A stretch of DNA of 64,000 nt from Actinobacillus arthritidis (GCF_029774155.1 NZ_CP103833.1:2202747-2266746); one strand, 5' to 3'. Positions 28,465 through 38,290 are shown, numbered from the stretch's first letter. The notes: generated by a model not told the origin, from the sequence alone. A program made the numbers and translations.

Positions 28465-29104
28465 TTATTTTTTAATTAAGAAAGTCACCGCTTCAACATA
28501 ACGTTTGATAAATTCGTTAGTTGATTGAGAATCCGAGAATCCTTCCAAATTAATTTGGTATTGTTCATTTACGAAAAACGCCGGCACACCACGAATTTTA
28601 AAATCTTCTGCTAATTGCACTTGTTTGTTGACCAAACCGTTTACCGCAAAGCTGTTAATACCATTATCAAAATCTGCCGCACTTACGCCGTTTGCCGTAA
28701 ATACCGATTTGATATCATCCATTGATTTGAACGCATCTTTTTGTGTTTGCTTCAAATAATGCGGTTTTCACTTTATCTTCCATGCCTAATGCCATTGCTA
28801 ATGCCCATGCACGAGTTAAATTCTCAGACTGACGGCCTAAGAAATTAACGTGATATTGTACTAATTTAGCATCTTGTGGAAGTGCTTGTTTAATTTGACT
28901 TGGAATCTTGTAAGTTAATTCAAAATCATAGCAATGTGGGCAGTAGAATGAGAAAAACTCCACCACTTCTTTTTGTGCTGACGGAGCTTGGCGAACTTGA
29001 GTATATTCTTTACCTTCAACCGGATCCGCCGCAAAAGCGGTTGAATTTACTGTGAAAAATGCAGAAAGAGCGACTAAAACTGATTTTAATGCCAATTTTT
29101 TCAT
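28465..29104 (-). CDS. dsbA: Thiol:disulfide interchange protein DsbA, frameshifted
   Basis: DsbA introduces disulfide bonds into exported proteins. A signal peptide (MKKLALKSVLVALSAFFTV, cleavage after AFA) leads to the thioredoxin fold with the active site FYCPHCYDFEL. The first frame runs 29104-28715; the second (QKDAFKSMDDIKSVFTANG through FKIRGVPAFFVNEQY, with the cis-proline) runs to 28465. The break is at about 28746-28753. Intended length is about 212 residues. It follows yihD by 43 bases, the order seen in Haemophilus; E. coli has srkA between them. Confidence 0.9.
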
Positions 29105-29147
29105 TATTGTTCCTTAAATAAAAAATAAATGCGTCTGTTAGACCCAA

Positions 29148-29417
29148 TTAATCGTTTAAAATTCCACGGGCACGTAATAATGCCGTTTTGAAATCTTCTT
29201 CATAATCTTTTTTAATACCGGGAATCGGCTCGTGTTTATCTGCATTACGCATTTTTAATTGGTAAATTAACACTTCATCACGTAATGCCGCATAGTTATC
29301 AGGCTCACCGACTTCAACTGAAAGTTGTTGTAAAATATCCATCAGATGTAAATCCGGGTTTTTACGCCAATGTTCGCCCAATAACTCAAGTAATTCCTCT
29401 AAACGTTTGCATTTCAT
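29148..29417 (-). CDS. yihD: YihD family protein
   Basis: An 89-residue small protein of the YihD/DUF1040 family, function unknown. The start at 29417 (MKCKRLEELLELLGEHW) has AAGGAAGC upstream; the longer frame adds 15 unlikely codons. It is acidic and helical with no signal peptide. It is divergent from mobA-mobB and upstream of dsbA, a conserved arrangement. Confidence 0.85.
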   Translation of the reverse strand: MKCKRLEELLELLGEHWRKNPDLHLMDILQQLSVEVGEPDNYAALRDEVLIYQLKMRNADKHEPIPGIKKDYEEDFKTALLRARGILND

Positions 29418-29502
29418 TCTTTGCTTCCTTAAAAATCCTTGTTGAAAAGTGTCCGGAATCATATACTTTTAACCACACTTTTGCAAAAAACTTGGACATA
29501 AA

Positions 29503-30594
29503 ATGCAACAAATCGATCAAATTACTGCAGTTATCTTATCCGGTGGACTTGCTCGCCGTATGAATGGGGCGGAAAAAGGCTTACAGCTATTACAGGGTAA
29601 ACCTCTGATTTCACATATTGTAGAGCGTCTTACGCCGCAAGTCGCACAAATTTATTTAAATATCAATCGTGCACAAGCGGAATATCAAACATATTTTCCA
29701 AATTTGCCTTTTTATTGCGATAGTCTTAGCGACTTCCAGGGGCCTTTGAGCGGAATGTTGTCCGGTTTTGAAAAGATTGAAAGTGAATATCTGCTATTCG
29801 TTCCGTGCGATACGCCGTTCTTGCCAACGAATTTAGTGAAAAGACTCTCGGTTACATTAGCGATTAATCAAGCTCAAATCGCTTATGTGCATGACGGTGA
29901 GCGAGTACATCCTACCATTGCCTTGATTCATCGTTCGGTGGCTGAATCACTTCGTCTTTATCTGGCAAGCGGTGAGCGTCGTTTATTCCATTTTTTCCAA
30001 ACACAAAAAAGTGTTGTCGTAGATTTTTCGGAACAAAAACCGGCTTTTCAAAATATGAATACTTTTGAAGATCTGGCGCATTATCAGGCCATACCAACGA
30101 CAACACCTAAATTATTGGGTATTACCGGCTATAGCGGCACCGGTAAAACCACCTTGTTGGAAAAATTAATTCCCAAATTGACCGCTTGTAACATTAGAGT
30201 CGGGCTGATTAAACATTCGCATCACAATGTCGAGGTGGATAAACCGGGTAAAGATAGTCATCGCTTGCGTGTAGCCGGTGCGAATCCAACAATGATTGTC
30301 TGTGAGGAACGATGGGCATTAATGACGGAAACATCGACACAAGCGGTCGATTTTCAGCAATTAATTGCAAAATTTGATCCTGAAACTGTAGATTTGATTT
30401 TGGTGGAAGGTTTTAAACACGAACCGATTGCAAAAATTCAGTCGCACCGCCAAGCAATTGAAAAACCGTTGCCTGAACTTGATGAATGGACGATTGCAAC
30501 CGCGACCGATTACCCACTCACACGAGAGAATCGCTTAGATATTAATAATATTGAGCAGATTGCGGATTTCATTCAGCAATGGCTTAAAAGCTAA
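29503..30594 (+). CDS. mobA: MobA-MobB fusion, molybdenum cofactor guanylylation
   Basis: A 363-residue two-domain protein. Residues 1 to about 195 are MobA, which attaches GMP to molybdopterin (LSGGLARRMNGAEKGLQLL, LPFYCDSLSDFQGPLSGML, VPCDTPFLPTNLVKRL). Residues from about 200 are MobB, a GTP-binding accessory protein with a P-loop (GITGYSGTGKTTLLEKLI) and ILVEGFKHEP. In E. coli these are two adjacent genes; here one uninterrupted frame joins them through a short linker (IPTTTPKLL). It should supply the guanine-dinucleotide cofactor for anaerobic reductases of the DMSO/TMAO type. Confidence 0.9.
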   Translation: MQQIDQITAVILSGGLARRMNGAEKGLQLLQGKPLISHIVERLTPQVAQIYLNINRAQAEYQTYFPNLPFYCDSLSDFQGPLSGMLSGFEKIESEYLLFVPCDTPFLPTNLVKRLSVTLAINQAQIAYVHDGERVHPTIALIHRSVAESLRLYLASGERRLFHFFQTQKSVVVDFSEQKPAFQNMNTFEDLAHYQAIPTTTPKLLGITGYSGTGKTTLLEKLIPKLTACNIRVGLIKHSHHNVEVDKPGKDSHRLRVAGANPTMIVCEERWALMTETSTQAVDFQQLIAKFDPETVDLILVEGFKHEPIAKIQSHRQAIEKPLPELDEWTIATATDYPLTRENRLDINNIEQIADFIQQWLKS

Positions 30595-30598
30595 AAGA

Positions 30599-30631
30599 AA
30601 GCGGTAAGATTTACTGAAAATCTTACCGCTT
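30599..30631. terminator. Inverted uptake-signal terminator
   Basis: A perfect 14-bp stem (AAGCGGTAAGATTT at 30599-30612, complement at 30618-30631) with a five-base loop, between convergent mobA and accC. Both arms carry AAGCGGT cores. Confidence 0.8.
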
Positions 30632-30636
30632 GTTGC

Positions 30637-31974
30637 TTATTTAAGACCGAGCTTTTTCTCGAGGTAGTGGATATTCGTACCACCTTTACGGAAGTTCTCA
30701 TCTTCCATAATCAAATTGTGTAATGGAATATTGGTTTTAATCCCTTCTACAATCGTTTCTGATAAGGCATTTTGCATACGACGGATTGCAATATCACGAT
30801 CTTCTGCAAACGTAATCAATTTACCGATCATTGAATCGTAATGTGGCGGTACGGTATAACCGGTGTAAATGTGAGAATCCCAACGTACACCTAAACCGCC
30901 CGGCACATGTAAACGTGTGATTTTACCCGGAGAAGGTAAGAAGGTGTTCGGATCTTCCGCATTGATACGACATTCCATCGCATGACCTTTCACTTTAATG
31001 TCTTCTTGTTTGATTGAAATCGGAAGACCTGCCGCTACACGTAATTGCTCTTTTACTAAGTCTACGCCGGTGATCATTTCTGTTACCGGATGCTCTACTT
31101 GTAAACGAGTATTCATTTCGATGAAATAAAATTCGCCGTTTTCGAATAAGAATTCGAATGTACCGGCACCACGATAGCCGATTTCACGACACGCATTCGC
31201 ACAACGCTCACCGATGAATTTACGTAATTCAGGCGTAATACCCGGAGCCGGTGCTTCTTCCACCACTTTTTGGTGACGGCGTTGCATTGAACAGTCACGT
31301 TCCGCTAAATAAACCGCATTACCGTGTGTATCCGCTAATACTTGGATTTCAATATGGCGTGGATTTTCTAAGTATTTTTCCATGTACACCATATCGTTAT
31401 TAAATGTCGCTTTCGCTTCCGCTTTGGTCATTGCGATAGATTCTTCGAGATCTTTCTCGTTATATACCACTCGCATACCGCGACCGCCGCCACCAGACGC
31501 CTTAATAATCACCGGATAACCGATACGTTTGGCAATTTCTTTGTTTTTAATCGGATCGTTGCCTACTGGGCCGTCAGAACCCGGTACACAAGGAACGCCC
31601 GCTTTTTTCATTGCATTGATTGCCGATACTTTATCACCCATTAAACGAATCACGTCAGCAGTAGGGCCGATAAAGGTAAAGCCTGAGTTTTCTACTTGTT
31701 CGGCAAAATCCGCATTTTCAGATAAGAAACCGTAGCCAGGGTGGATTGCGTCTGCGTTAGTCACTTCTGCGGCAATGATCATTGGAATATTTAAGTAACT
31801 TTTTACTGAAGGTGCAGGACCGATACAAATTGTTTCGTCCGCTAAAAGCACGTGTTTTAATTCACGGTCAGCCGTTGAATGAACCGCAACAGTTTTGATA
31901 CCAAGCTCTTTACATGCACGTAAAATACGTAATGCGATTTCACCACGGTTTGCAATGACAACTTTTTCTAACAT
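30637..31974 (-). CDS. accC: Biotin carboxylase AccC
   Basis: AccC carboxylates the biotin on AccB, the first half of acetyl-CoA carboxylase in fatty acid synthesis. It has 445 residues and is complete. Motifs seen: [20 protein letters not shown] at the start, the glycine-rich ATP loop [29 protein letters not shown], and [18 protein letters not shown]. It follows accB by 155 bases that contain inverted repeats but no clear terminator. Confidence 0.95.
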   Translation of the reverse strand: MLEKVVIANRGEIALRILRACKELGIKTVAVHSTADRELKHVLLADETICIGPAPSVKSYLNIPMIIAAEVTNADAIHPGYGFLSENADFAEQVENSGFTFIGPTADVIRLMGDKVSAINAMKKAGVPCVPGSDGPVGNDPIKNKEIAKRIGYPVIIKASGGGGRGMRVVYNEKDLEESIAMTKAEAKATFNNDMVYMEKYLENPRHIEIQVLADTHGNAVYLAERDCSMQRRHQKVVEEAPAPGITPELRKFIGERCANACREIGYRGAGTFEFLFENGEFYFIEMNTRLQVEHPVTEMITGVDLVKEQLRVAAGLPISIKQEDIKVKGHAMECRINAEDPNTFLPSPGKITRLHVPGGLGVRWDSHIYTGYTVPPHYDSMIGKLITFAEDRDIAIRRMQNALSETIVEGIKTNIPLHNLIMEDENFRKGGTNIHYLEKKLGLK

Positions 31975-31991
31975 TGGAGTTTTCCCCTTTT

Positions 31992-32122
31992 ACCAAGGAA
32001 GAGAACGGAACACTCGGAAGAAGCTGTAAGCGGTCAATTTTACTGATTTTTTTGCAAAATTTGAGAGAAAATAGACCGCTTGTCAGCTTGCAGAATTCCG
32101 TGTATTCCGTTATTTCCGTGGT
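31992..32122. repeat. Nested inverted repeats between accB and accC
   Basis: The outer arms are ACCAAGGAAGAGAACGGAAC and following bases (31992-32019) and TTCCGTGTATTCCGTTATTT and following bases (32096-32122), imperfect complements rich in TTCCGTG units. Nested inside are two uptake-signal cores in inverted orientation (32028-32035 and 32074-32081). The outer core is shared with repeats near 16.25 and 53.8 kb. Confidence 0.6.
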
Positions 32123-32129
32123 GAATAAA

Positions 32130-32586
32130 TTATTCGATGATGATAAGTTTTTGGTCGAATTCAACCGCTTCGCCGTCGTTTACTAAAATCGCTTTAACCA
32201 CACCGGCTTTGTCTGATTCAATACGGTTCATCATTTTCATTGCTTCAACGATACATAACGCATCGCCAACGTTTACGGTTTGACCCACTTCGATAAATGC
32301 TTTTGCATCTGGGCTTGGGCTACGGTAGAAGGTACCTACCATCGGTGAAAGCACTGCGTGACCGCTTACTTCTGCTGATGCAGTCGGTGCTGCAGTCGCA
32401 GGTGCCGCTTGTGCAACAGGAGCCGCTGCCGGCGCTTGAGGTGCTCGCAACATATTGCACTGCCGCTGATGCGACCGGTTGAGCACGGCTAATACGTACT
32501 GTACCTTCTTCTTCAGACACTTCTAACTCAGTGATGCCTGATTCTTCAACTAATTCGATAAGTTTTTTGATTTTGCGAATATCCAT
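32130..32586 (-). CDS. accB: Biotin carboxyl carrier protein AccB, frameshifted
   Basis: AccB carries the biotin of acetyl-CoA carboxylase. The N terminus ([20 protein letters not shown]) is in one frame and the Ala/Pro linker plus biotinyl domain in another. Removing one base at about 32443-32449 joins them as [20 protein letters not shown]. The biotin-accepting lysine is in [15 protein letters not shown] near the C terminus, and [18 protein letters not shown] is the conserved domain entry. About 151 residues. The gene is essential, so the break is almost certainly an error. Confidence 0.93.
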
Positions 32587-32623
32587 AGTGAGATTCCGTT
32601 TTTATAGTCAATTAAAAAGAGAA

Positions 32624-32647
32624 ACTCTGCACAGTATTGTGCAGAGT
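32624..32647 (-). terminator. Stem-loop between LtaS-like gene and accB
   Basis: ACTCTGCACA (32624-32633) pairs perfectly with TGTGCAGAGT (32638-32647), loop of four. On the minus strand it is followed by TTCTCTTTTT, a moderate terminator for the upstream LtaS-like gene. If so, accB needs its own promoter, or reads through. Confidence 0.65.
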
Positions 32648-32754
32648 AAATATCTTGTGTAGATTACCTGAAATTCGCCAATTTTGCGAATAAAATCTCG
32701 TAAAATTGGCGAAATTCACGCAATTTTATAACTCATCGTAGCAGTTACAAAGAG

Positions 32755-34746
32755 TTATGCTTTCCCATTTTCTTCATAGCCTTTGAGTAGGTAATTAATT
32801 TGCCAATCCAGAAGATGTTGATAAGCCTTAATTCTACTATGTTTCTCATTTGTTAAGGTTTGTTCACTGCTCATTAAATTGTTGTTCTGAGCCCATTGAT
32901 ACTTGAGTAATTCAGGTGTTGTAAGGTCAACAATACCTGAATCATCAGCCCATACAGCAGGATGGAAAGCAAAGTAATTCGGTGATACCGGCGCTAATAA
33001 ATTTTCGCCTCCACATGTCCAATACTTCACATCAGATAAGCTGAAATGATAAAGCGTTGGAAAAATATCTTTATGAGATCCTAATTTATTCGGCGAATAA
33101 TCAATACTAAATTGGCTTTTAATTTGTTCAGGAAGACTTAAAATGAACGGCACAGAATGTGCCATAAAAAGTTCCTTGGGGAAACATTGTTTCATACCTC
33201 GAATATGATGATCACCTGTCGCGACAATAATTGTATTGTTTGCTTTGTTACTAGATTTTATGTGGTTAATGAAGTTGCCCAATGCATTACAAGCATACTG
33301 AAAACTTTCTAGTATATTACGACGTTCGGTTTCATTATCTCCCATTCTCCCTTCAAGTACATTCGGATCCACTGTTTTAGCTTCATATGTTTTAGGCGCT
33401 TGATATGGAGGATGGTTTGTAATCGTTAAAATATTAATAAACATTGGTTCATTAGCATTAGCTAATAATTCTTCTGCTAATTTAAATGCAAATTCGTCCG
33501 CTATTCCCCAATATGACAATGTCTTTTTGGACTCTGGGTATCTGTCCATTAAGTCATTTTGATCATAGATTTCATCAACACCTTGAATAGGTAAATAATT
33601 AGCTAAATTTCTCCACATCAAATTACCGGCAGAAATAAATACTGTTTTATATCCTTTTTCTTTATAGACCAAAAATGGGTTGGTCTTAATTACAGTATTT
33701 TGAACAATGGATTGCGTTATTTCCTGTACCGGGCTATGAAAATAAATTGATGCCAAGCTACTCATAGTTCCATTAGAAGAGGAAAGAAATCTTTTAAATA
33801 CAAATTCACTTTCCATATAAGGACGTAAAGATCCTAATAAATCATTGTTTATCGGATCATCAGTAATTAAGCCATTTCCCCCAAAACTTTCCATAATGGC
33901 TAGAATAACGTTAGGTTTTTTCTTTTCTAAGTACTCGTTCTTTGGCGTATGAGCATATAATGTGTCTTTATTTAAAGCTAAAGCATCCTTAATTAGTTGT
34001 TCACCTTCTTTTGGATTTACTGCGGCAAAAGTGACATTGCTTTTTCTATCTTGGAAAGCCCACCGAATAGCTAAAACACCATTCGGAACCATTTTGTTTA
34101 AAATGGCTAATGATGACACTTGAGCATGAATTCTACCTAGTGGCTTAGAATGAATGGTTCCACGAATCATTAAAAACATGACTAATATCGTTAGAATAAA
34201 TAATAATACGTTTAACCAATTAGATAATTCATATTGGAGAATAGCAATACGTTGAATAAAATAATAAGGCATTAGTCCTAAAATAACAGATGTTATAGAT
34301 ATCTTAAATAAAGGGTAGTCATCAAAAATACTTTTTAATACCGCTTTAGTATCCTCTTCAATGAGACCAAAAATAAAAACGTCATAATAAGTTTTATAAG
34401 TTTTAAAATAGTAATAATTTCCTATTAAAACTAGAGAAAATAAAAATGAAATAATAATCGCATACCAAAAATAGCCTGTTAAAATCACTGGGTGAGATAG
34501 TGTCGTTAGGAGTATGCTCGAAATAATAAAGGGTACAGCTAAAAATAAAGAGATTATTTTTAAATCAAAACGAAGTCCAATATTCCACATTCGATTAATG
34601 GATTGAATATTTTCTGCTTTGTTTAATATGTCTTTTTCAATAAATGAGTTAACCATAATTTTTCTAATTATAGAAAATATGGAGGTAAGATAAATAAAAA
34701 GTCCTATATGAATAATTAAAATAGATATAAAGGAAAGTTTTGACAT
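32755..34746 (-). CDS. LtaS-like membrane sulfatase-fold phosphotransferase
   Basis: A 663-residue inner-membrane enzyme. Five to six hydrophobic helices fill residues 1 to about 215; the rest is an alkaline-phosphatase/sulfatase fold exposed to the periplasm. Visible motifs are NVILAIMESFGGNGL (first metal aspartate position replaced by E-S-F context typical of LtaS), the likely nucleophile threonine in SSSNGTMSSLASIYF, NILTITNHPPYQAP, VATGDHHIRGM (metal D-H-H) and GSHKDIFPTLYHF. The family includes lipoteichoic acid synthases, glycerol-phosphate and phosphoethanolamine transferases; the Gram-negative target is probably a surface glycan. It is unusually AT-rich and sits between aroQ and accB, which are adjacent in Haemophilus, suggesting an insertion by transfer. 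Confidence 0.8.
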   Translation of the reverse strand: MSKLSFISILIIHIGLFIYLTSIFSIIRKIMVNSFIEKDILNKAENIQSINRMWNIGLRFDLKIISLFLAVPFIISSILLTTLSHPVILTGYFWYAIIISFLFSLVLIGNYYYFKTYKTYYDVFIFGLIEEDTKAVLKSIFDDYPLFKISITSVILGLMPYYFIQRIAILQYELSNWLNVLLFILTILVMFLMIRGTIHSKPLGRIHAQVSSLAILNKMVPNGVLAIRWAFQDRKSNVTFAAVNPKEGEQLIKDALALNKDTLYAHTPKNEYLEKKKPNVILAIMESFGGNGLITDDPINNDLLGSLRPYMESEFVFKRFLSSSNGTMSSLASIYFHSPVQEITQSIVQNTVIKTNPFLVYKEKGYKTVFISAGNLMWRNLANYLPIQGVDEIYDQNDLMDRYPESKKTLSYWGIADEFAFKLAEELLANANEPMFINILTITNHPPYQAPKTYEAKTVDPNVLEGRMGDNETERRNILESFQYACNALGNFINHIKSSNKANNTIIVATGDHHIRGMKQCFPKELFMAHSVPFILSLPEQIKSQFSIDYSPNKLGSHKDIFPTLYHFSLSDVKYWTCGGENLLAPVSPNYFAFHPAVWADDSGIVDLTTPELLKYQWAQNNNLMSSEQTLTNEKHSRIKAYQHLLDWQINYLLKGYEENGKA

Positions 34747-34817
34747 TTTTTATAATTAACCTGATTTTTTATTTATAATAATTAGAATAATAAATACCAA
34801 TTAAAATAAGAGCATCT

Positions 34818-35282
34818 TTAGCCATTCATTACCTCTTCTAATTGTATTTTGTTTAATTCTGAAATTGCGAAGTCGAGTGCGTAATCATAACCTTTTGCAC
34901 CTAAACCGCAAATCACGCCTTTTGCTATATCACTTAGATAAGAATGATGGCGAAAAGGTTCACGAGCGTGCACATTTGAAAGATGGACTTCGATAAACGG
35001 AATGGATACCGCCAACAACGCATCACGAATTGCTACGCTGGTATGGGTAAAGGCACCGGGATTGATGATAATAAAATCGGTATTTTGAAATGCTTGATGA
35101 ATACGATTAATCAGCGGCTCTTCTCCGTTTGCTTGAAAATAATCTAATTCGTAGCCTTGTGCCTGAGCTGATTGTTGTAAGTGTTGTTCAATATCTGCGA
35201 GGGTTTGTGATCCGTAAATATGAGGTTCACGTTTACCTAACATATTTAAATTCGGACCATTGAGGAGAAGAATTTTTTTCAT
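34818..35282 (-). CDS. aroQ: 3-dehydroquinate dehydratase, type II
   Basis: AroQ dehydrates 3-dehydroquinate in the shikimate pathway. It has 154 residues, the normal length of the type II dodecameric enzyme. Conserved segments: [19 protein letters not shown] (catalytic Tyr in YGS region), [16 protein letters not shown] and [20 protein letters not shown] (catalytic His). The gene ends at its stop 71 bases before the LtaS-like gene start. Confidence 0.95.
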   Translation of the reverse strand: MKKILLLNGPNLNMLGKREPHIYGSQTLADIEQHLQQSAQAQGYELDYFQANGEEPLINRIHQAFQNTDFIIINPGAFTHTSVAIRDALLAVSIPFIEVHLSNVHAREPFRHHSYLSDIAKGVICGLGAKGYDYALDFAISELNKIQLEEVMNG

Positions 35283-35325
35283 ATCGATTCCTTACAAGCG
35301 GTGAAATTTCTTCATTTTTACAAAA

Positions 35326-35700
35326 CTAGCAAGTTAGATAAATTAGCCATGCTTTGCTTCTAAAATTATTGATATCGTAATCCCAAGTGTTGAATGGTCG
35401 TTTAATTTCTTGTGTACAACCTCGAGTCTTGATATATGCTTTTGAAAGCTCGACAGCAATGTCTTTATCAACAGGAGTGTTAGATTCTTTTCTAACGTGA
35501 ATATAATAAGGTTGTTGGAATGGCTCAATATAAGTATCTAAGAGATATTTTTCGCCATCTTTTTCAATCTCAAAATGATTTTCTTCCACTAAGGTTAATT
35601 GTTTTAATTTTTGGTTTAACGGAAGATTTGCTGTATCTGTAATAAATGAGCAAGCAGAGATCGCCAGGGTAGCAGATAATATAATAACTTTGTTAAACAT
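35326..35700 (-). CDS. Small predicted lipoprotein, unknown function
   Basis: A 124-residue protein with a lipoprotein signal (MFNKVIILSATLAISAC, Cys at residue 17). The mature part has two further cysteines (RGCTQEI and the C-terminal LTC), which may pair. I do not recognise a family. It lies between dapD and aroQ, 43 bases before the aroQ start on the same strand; a strong dapD terminator just upstream means it has its own promoter or depends on read-through. Confidence 0.7.
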   Translation of the reverse strand: MFNKVIILSATLAISACSFITDTANLPLNQKLKQLTLVEENHFEIEKDGEKYLLDTYIEPFQQPYYIHVRKESNTPVDKDIAVELSKAYIKTRGCTQEIKRPFNTWDYDINNFRSKAWLIYLTC

Positions 35701-35716
35701 ATTTTCCTCTTCATAG

Positions 35717-35747
35717 AAAAAAGCGTAAGCTCTGCTTACGCTTTTTT
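35717..35747 (-). terminator. Intrinsic terminator of dapD
   Basis: AAAAAAGCGTAAGC (35717-35730) pairs with GCTTACGCTTTTTT (35734-35747) with a three-base loop, just after the dapD stop; the runs of A and T make it functional on either strand. Confidence 0.85.
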
Positions 35748-35752
35748 ACTAA

Positions 35753-36577
35753 TTACTCTTCAATAGTACGAAGTAATTCATTGATACCCACTTTACCTAA
35801 TGTTTTCGCATCAACTTTTTTCACGATAACTGCGCAATATAAGCTGTATTTACCGCATTTTGACGGAAGGCTACCGGATACAACCACAGAACCTGCCGGT
35901 ACACGACCGTAGTGGATTTCGCCGGTTTCACGGTCATAAATACGAGTCGATTGACCGATAAATACGCCCATTGAAATTACACAACCGTCTTCTACGATTA
36001 CACCTTCAACCACTTCTGAACGTGCGCCGATAAAGCAATTATCGCCGATAATAGTTGGGTTTGCTTGTAACGGTTCTAATACGCCACCGATACCTACGCC
36101 ACCAGATAAGTGAACGTTTTTACCAATTTGTGCGCATGATCCTACGGTTGCCCAAGTGTCAACCATTGTGCCTTCGCCTACGTATGCACCGATGTTTACA
36201 TAAGATGGCATTAATACGCAGTTTTTAGAAATGTATGCACCTTTACGTACGGTTGCAGACGGTACTACACGGAAACCTTCTTGTGCAAAACGTTCTTCAG
36301 TATAATCTGCAAATTTTAAGCCTACTTTGTCGTAGTATTTGGTTTCTGCACCATCAATGATTTGGTTGTCATTGATACGGAATGAAAGTAAAACCGCTTT
36401 TTTTAACCATTGATGAGTGACCCATTCACCGTCAATTTTTTCTGCTACACGATATTTACCGCTATCTAAACCTTCGATAACTTCTTCGATTGCCGCACGA
36501 GTTTCTGCATCAACGGTTTTTGGCGTAATTTCAGCACGACGCTCGAATGCCGCTTCAATAATTGCTTGTAAAGACAT
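35753..36577 (-). CDS. dapD: Tetrahydrodipicolinate N-succinyltransferase
   Basis: DapD succinylates tetrahydrodipicolinate in the lysine and diaminopimelate pathway. It has 274 residues. The N-terminal helical domain is followed by a left-handed beta-helix of hexapeptide repeats ([60 protein letters not shown]). It is a single-gene unit with its own terminator. Confidence 0.95.
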   Translation of the reverse strand: MSLQAIIEAAFERRAEITPKTVDAETRAAIEEVIEGLDSGKYRVAEKIDGEWVTHQWLKKAVLLSFRINDNQIIDGAETKYYDKVGLKFADYTEERFAQEGFRVVPSATVRKGAYISKNCVLMPSYVNIGAYVGEGTMVDTWATVGSCAQIGKNVHLSGGVGIGGVLEPLQANPTIIGDNCFIGARSEVVEGVIVEDGCVISMGVFIGQSTRIYDRETGEIHYGRVPAGSVVVSGSLPSKCGKYSLYCAVIVKKVDAKTLGKVGINELLRTIEE

Positions 36578-36757
36578 TGTTGTGTTCCTTTAATGTAAAT
36601 AGGGATTGTGATAAAAATCAGTCCTATTTTTTACCACAGATGGTTATTTTTTTCTACTATAAAAAAGAAATCAATCAGATTGGTAGAACTTTTGCAAAGG
36701 TTTGATGAAATTTAACCGCTAATATCAATAAATCAGTACAATTTCATTATGTAAGAA

Positions 36758-36795
36758 AAATAGCGATGTGATCGATTAAATTCACATCGCTATTT
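36758..36795. terminator. Terminator after tusA-like gene
   Basis: AAATAGCGATGTGA (36758-36771) pairs perfectly with TCACATCGCTATTT (36782-36795), 10-base loop. It lies 12 bases past the stop of the TusA-like gene on the minus strand. Confidence 0.75.
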
Positions 36796-36807
36796 AGGTG
36801 GATAAGT

Positions 36808-37029
36808 CTATTTTATAACGGTGATGCTCCACTTAGCATCATCAATTTGTTCATAATCTGTTACTTCATAACCTTCTTCCGCCGCCCAGTTTGGAATGGC
36901 TTCGGTAGCTTGAGTACAGTCAAATTCAATCACCAGTTCATCACCTTTATTCAGTTTTGCCATTGCTTCTTTGGCTTCTACAAGCGGAAAAGGACAAACT
37001 AAGCCGGCAGTTTCTAATTTTACTTGCAT
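36808..37029 (-). CDS. TusA-like sulfur carrier (YeeD/TsuB type)
   Basis: A 73-residue TusA/SirA-family protein. The sulfur-carrying cysteine is in the motif VCPFPLVEAKEAM (CPxP, residue 12). It follows the YeeE-like transporter by 21 bases. In the YeeE-YeeD (TsuA-TsuB) pair the small protein accepts sulfur taken up as thiosulfate, and that role is inferred here from context. Confidence 0.88.
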   Translation of the reverse strand: MQVKLETAGLVCPFPLVEAKEAMAKLNKGDELVIEFDCTQATEAIPNWAAEEGYEVTDYEQIDDAKWSITVIK

Positions 37030-37050
37030 ATATTATTCCTTATATGTTGT

Positions 37051-38079
37051 TTATGCGTTGGTACGCGGTTTAATAATGGTAAAGTAAGCGGCAACCCAAG
37101 TGCCTAAAATCATTACAGGTAAAGATACCCAACCTTGCCATGAGAAAAATGAGGTTTCCACTAAGCCGTTACCGATAGAGCAACCGCCGGCAAGTGTTGC
37201 ACCGATACCCATCAGAATGCCGCCTACAGCACTATAAATCACGGTTTTACTGTCTGGTACTCTGACTCTAAATTCATTAGCACCTTTTGCGGCAATAAAA
37301 GAACCTAGCAAAATACCTAATACTAATAATACACCCCAGTTAATAAATTTACTTTCACCAGTCACTAAAAATTGTAAGAGGTTAGCAGAAGGACCAGTAA
37401 TCCCTAAGCCAAATTCACGTCCGGTCGGTACACTAGAAATCCAAGCGAAGATAGCAATAATACCGATGAGGATTGCCGTTACAAACGGATCCCAACGTTT
37501 TTCGAATAAAATATGGGCTAACCCTGTTTTTTTAGGTTTGAGCGTCGCAATTTTAGCTTTCGGTTTACGAAGTTGCTGGAAAACTGAAAATGCCGTGATC
37601 CCTACGAGTAAAATAACTAACAACCAAGGTGAAATACCTAAACTTTCATAAATGGTTTTATGCTCCGTATTAATACTGCGTAATTCACTATTAAATGAAC
37701 CTAGCGGACCGGTTCTTAGCATCGCACTAAATAACATATAGGTTGCGAGTGCGACCCAACTACCAACCAAGCCTTCTCCAGCACGATACCAAGTTCCGGT
37801 AGCACAACCGCCGGCAAGAATGATGCCAATGCCAAATAAAAATGCACCGCTTATGACTGCGATAGGGGCAAAATTTTCAGCTGGTTGGAAATTAATAAAA
37901 CCGGCTTCTTTAAGAATAAAAAAGCCAACAGATTGAACACTGATCGCAATCAATAGTGCAATAAACATCTTTTTGCTTTTTGTGACATAGAGATCTCGAA
38001 ATGCACCAGTAATACAAAATCGTCCGCGTTGCATAACGAAACCAAGTAGGAAGCCACAAAGTAGACCTGAAATTAACAT
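37051..38079 (-). CDS. YeeE/YedE family thiosulfate-type transporter
   Basis: A 342-residue polytopic membrane protein of the YeeE/TsuA family. I choose the ATG at 38079 because AGGAGAG lies just upstream and because the paralogue at 62.8-63.75 kb starts with the same MLISGL. The three cysteines thought to pass thiosulfate through the pore are present: RGRFCITGAFRDL near the N terminus, LAGGCATGTWYRAGEG and LAGGCSIGNGLVETSFFSWQ. It heads a two-gene operon with the TusA-like carrier. Confidence 0.88.
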   Translation of the reverse strand: MLISGLLCGFLLGFVMQRGRFCITGAFRDLYVTKSKKMFIALLIAISVQSVGFFILKEAGFINFQPAENFAPIAVISGAFLFGIGIILAGGCATGTWYRAGEGLVGSWVALATYMLFSAMLRTGPLGSFNSELRSINTEHKTIYESLGISPWLLVILLVGITAFSVFQQLRKPKAKIATLKPKKTGLAHILFEKRWDPFVTAILIGIIAIFAWISSVPTGREFGLGITGPSANLLQFLVTGESKFINWGVLLVLGILLGSFIAAKGANEFRVRVPDSKTVIYSAVGGILMGIGATLAGGCSIGNGLVETSFFSWQGWVSLPVMILGTWVAAYFTIIKPRTNA

Positions 38080-38249
38080 AAGCTCTCCTAAAAATATAAA
38101 GTGCAATTATTATTAGGAAAATTGATGTATAGATTCCAATAACTATTCTATTTTTTTTATTGCTATTTGGAATAACAAACGGATTTCTTGCAAAAAATCG
38201 CCAAATGGATTGAATTTTCGCCTAATGAATTTTTTTTTGAAATTTGTAT

Positions 38250-38277
38250 TTGACAACGTTTTAAAAATGCCTAAAAT
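38250..38277 (+). promoter_or_regulatory. Promoter of the tRNA cluster
   Basis: TTGACA (38250-38255) is a consensus -35 and TAAAAT (38272-38277) a near-consensus -10, 16 bases apart. Transcription would begin about 38284, some 35 bases before the first tRNA. Confidence 0.75.
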
Positions 38278-38290
38278 ACCGCACATAAAT

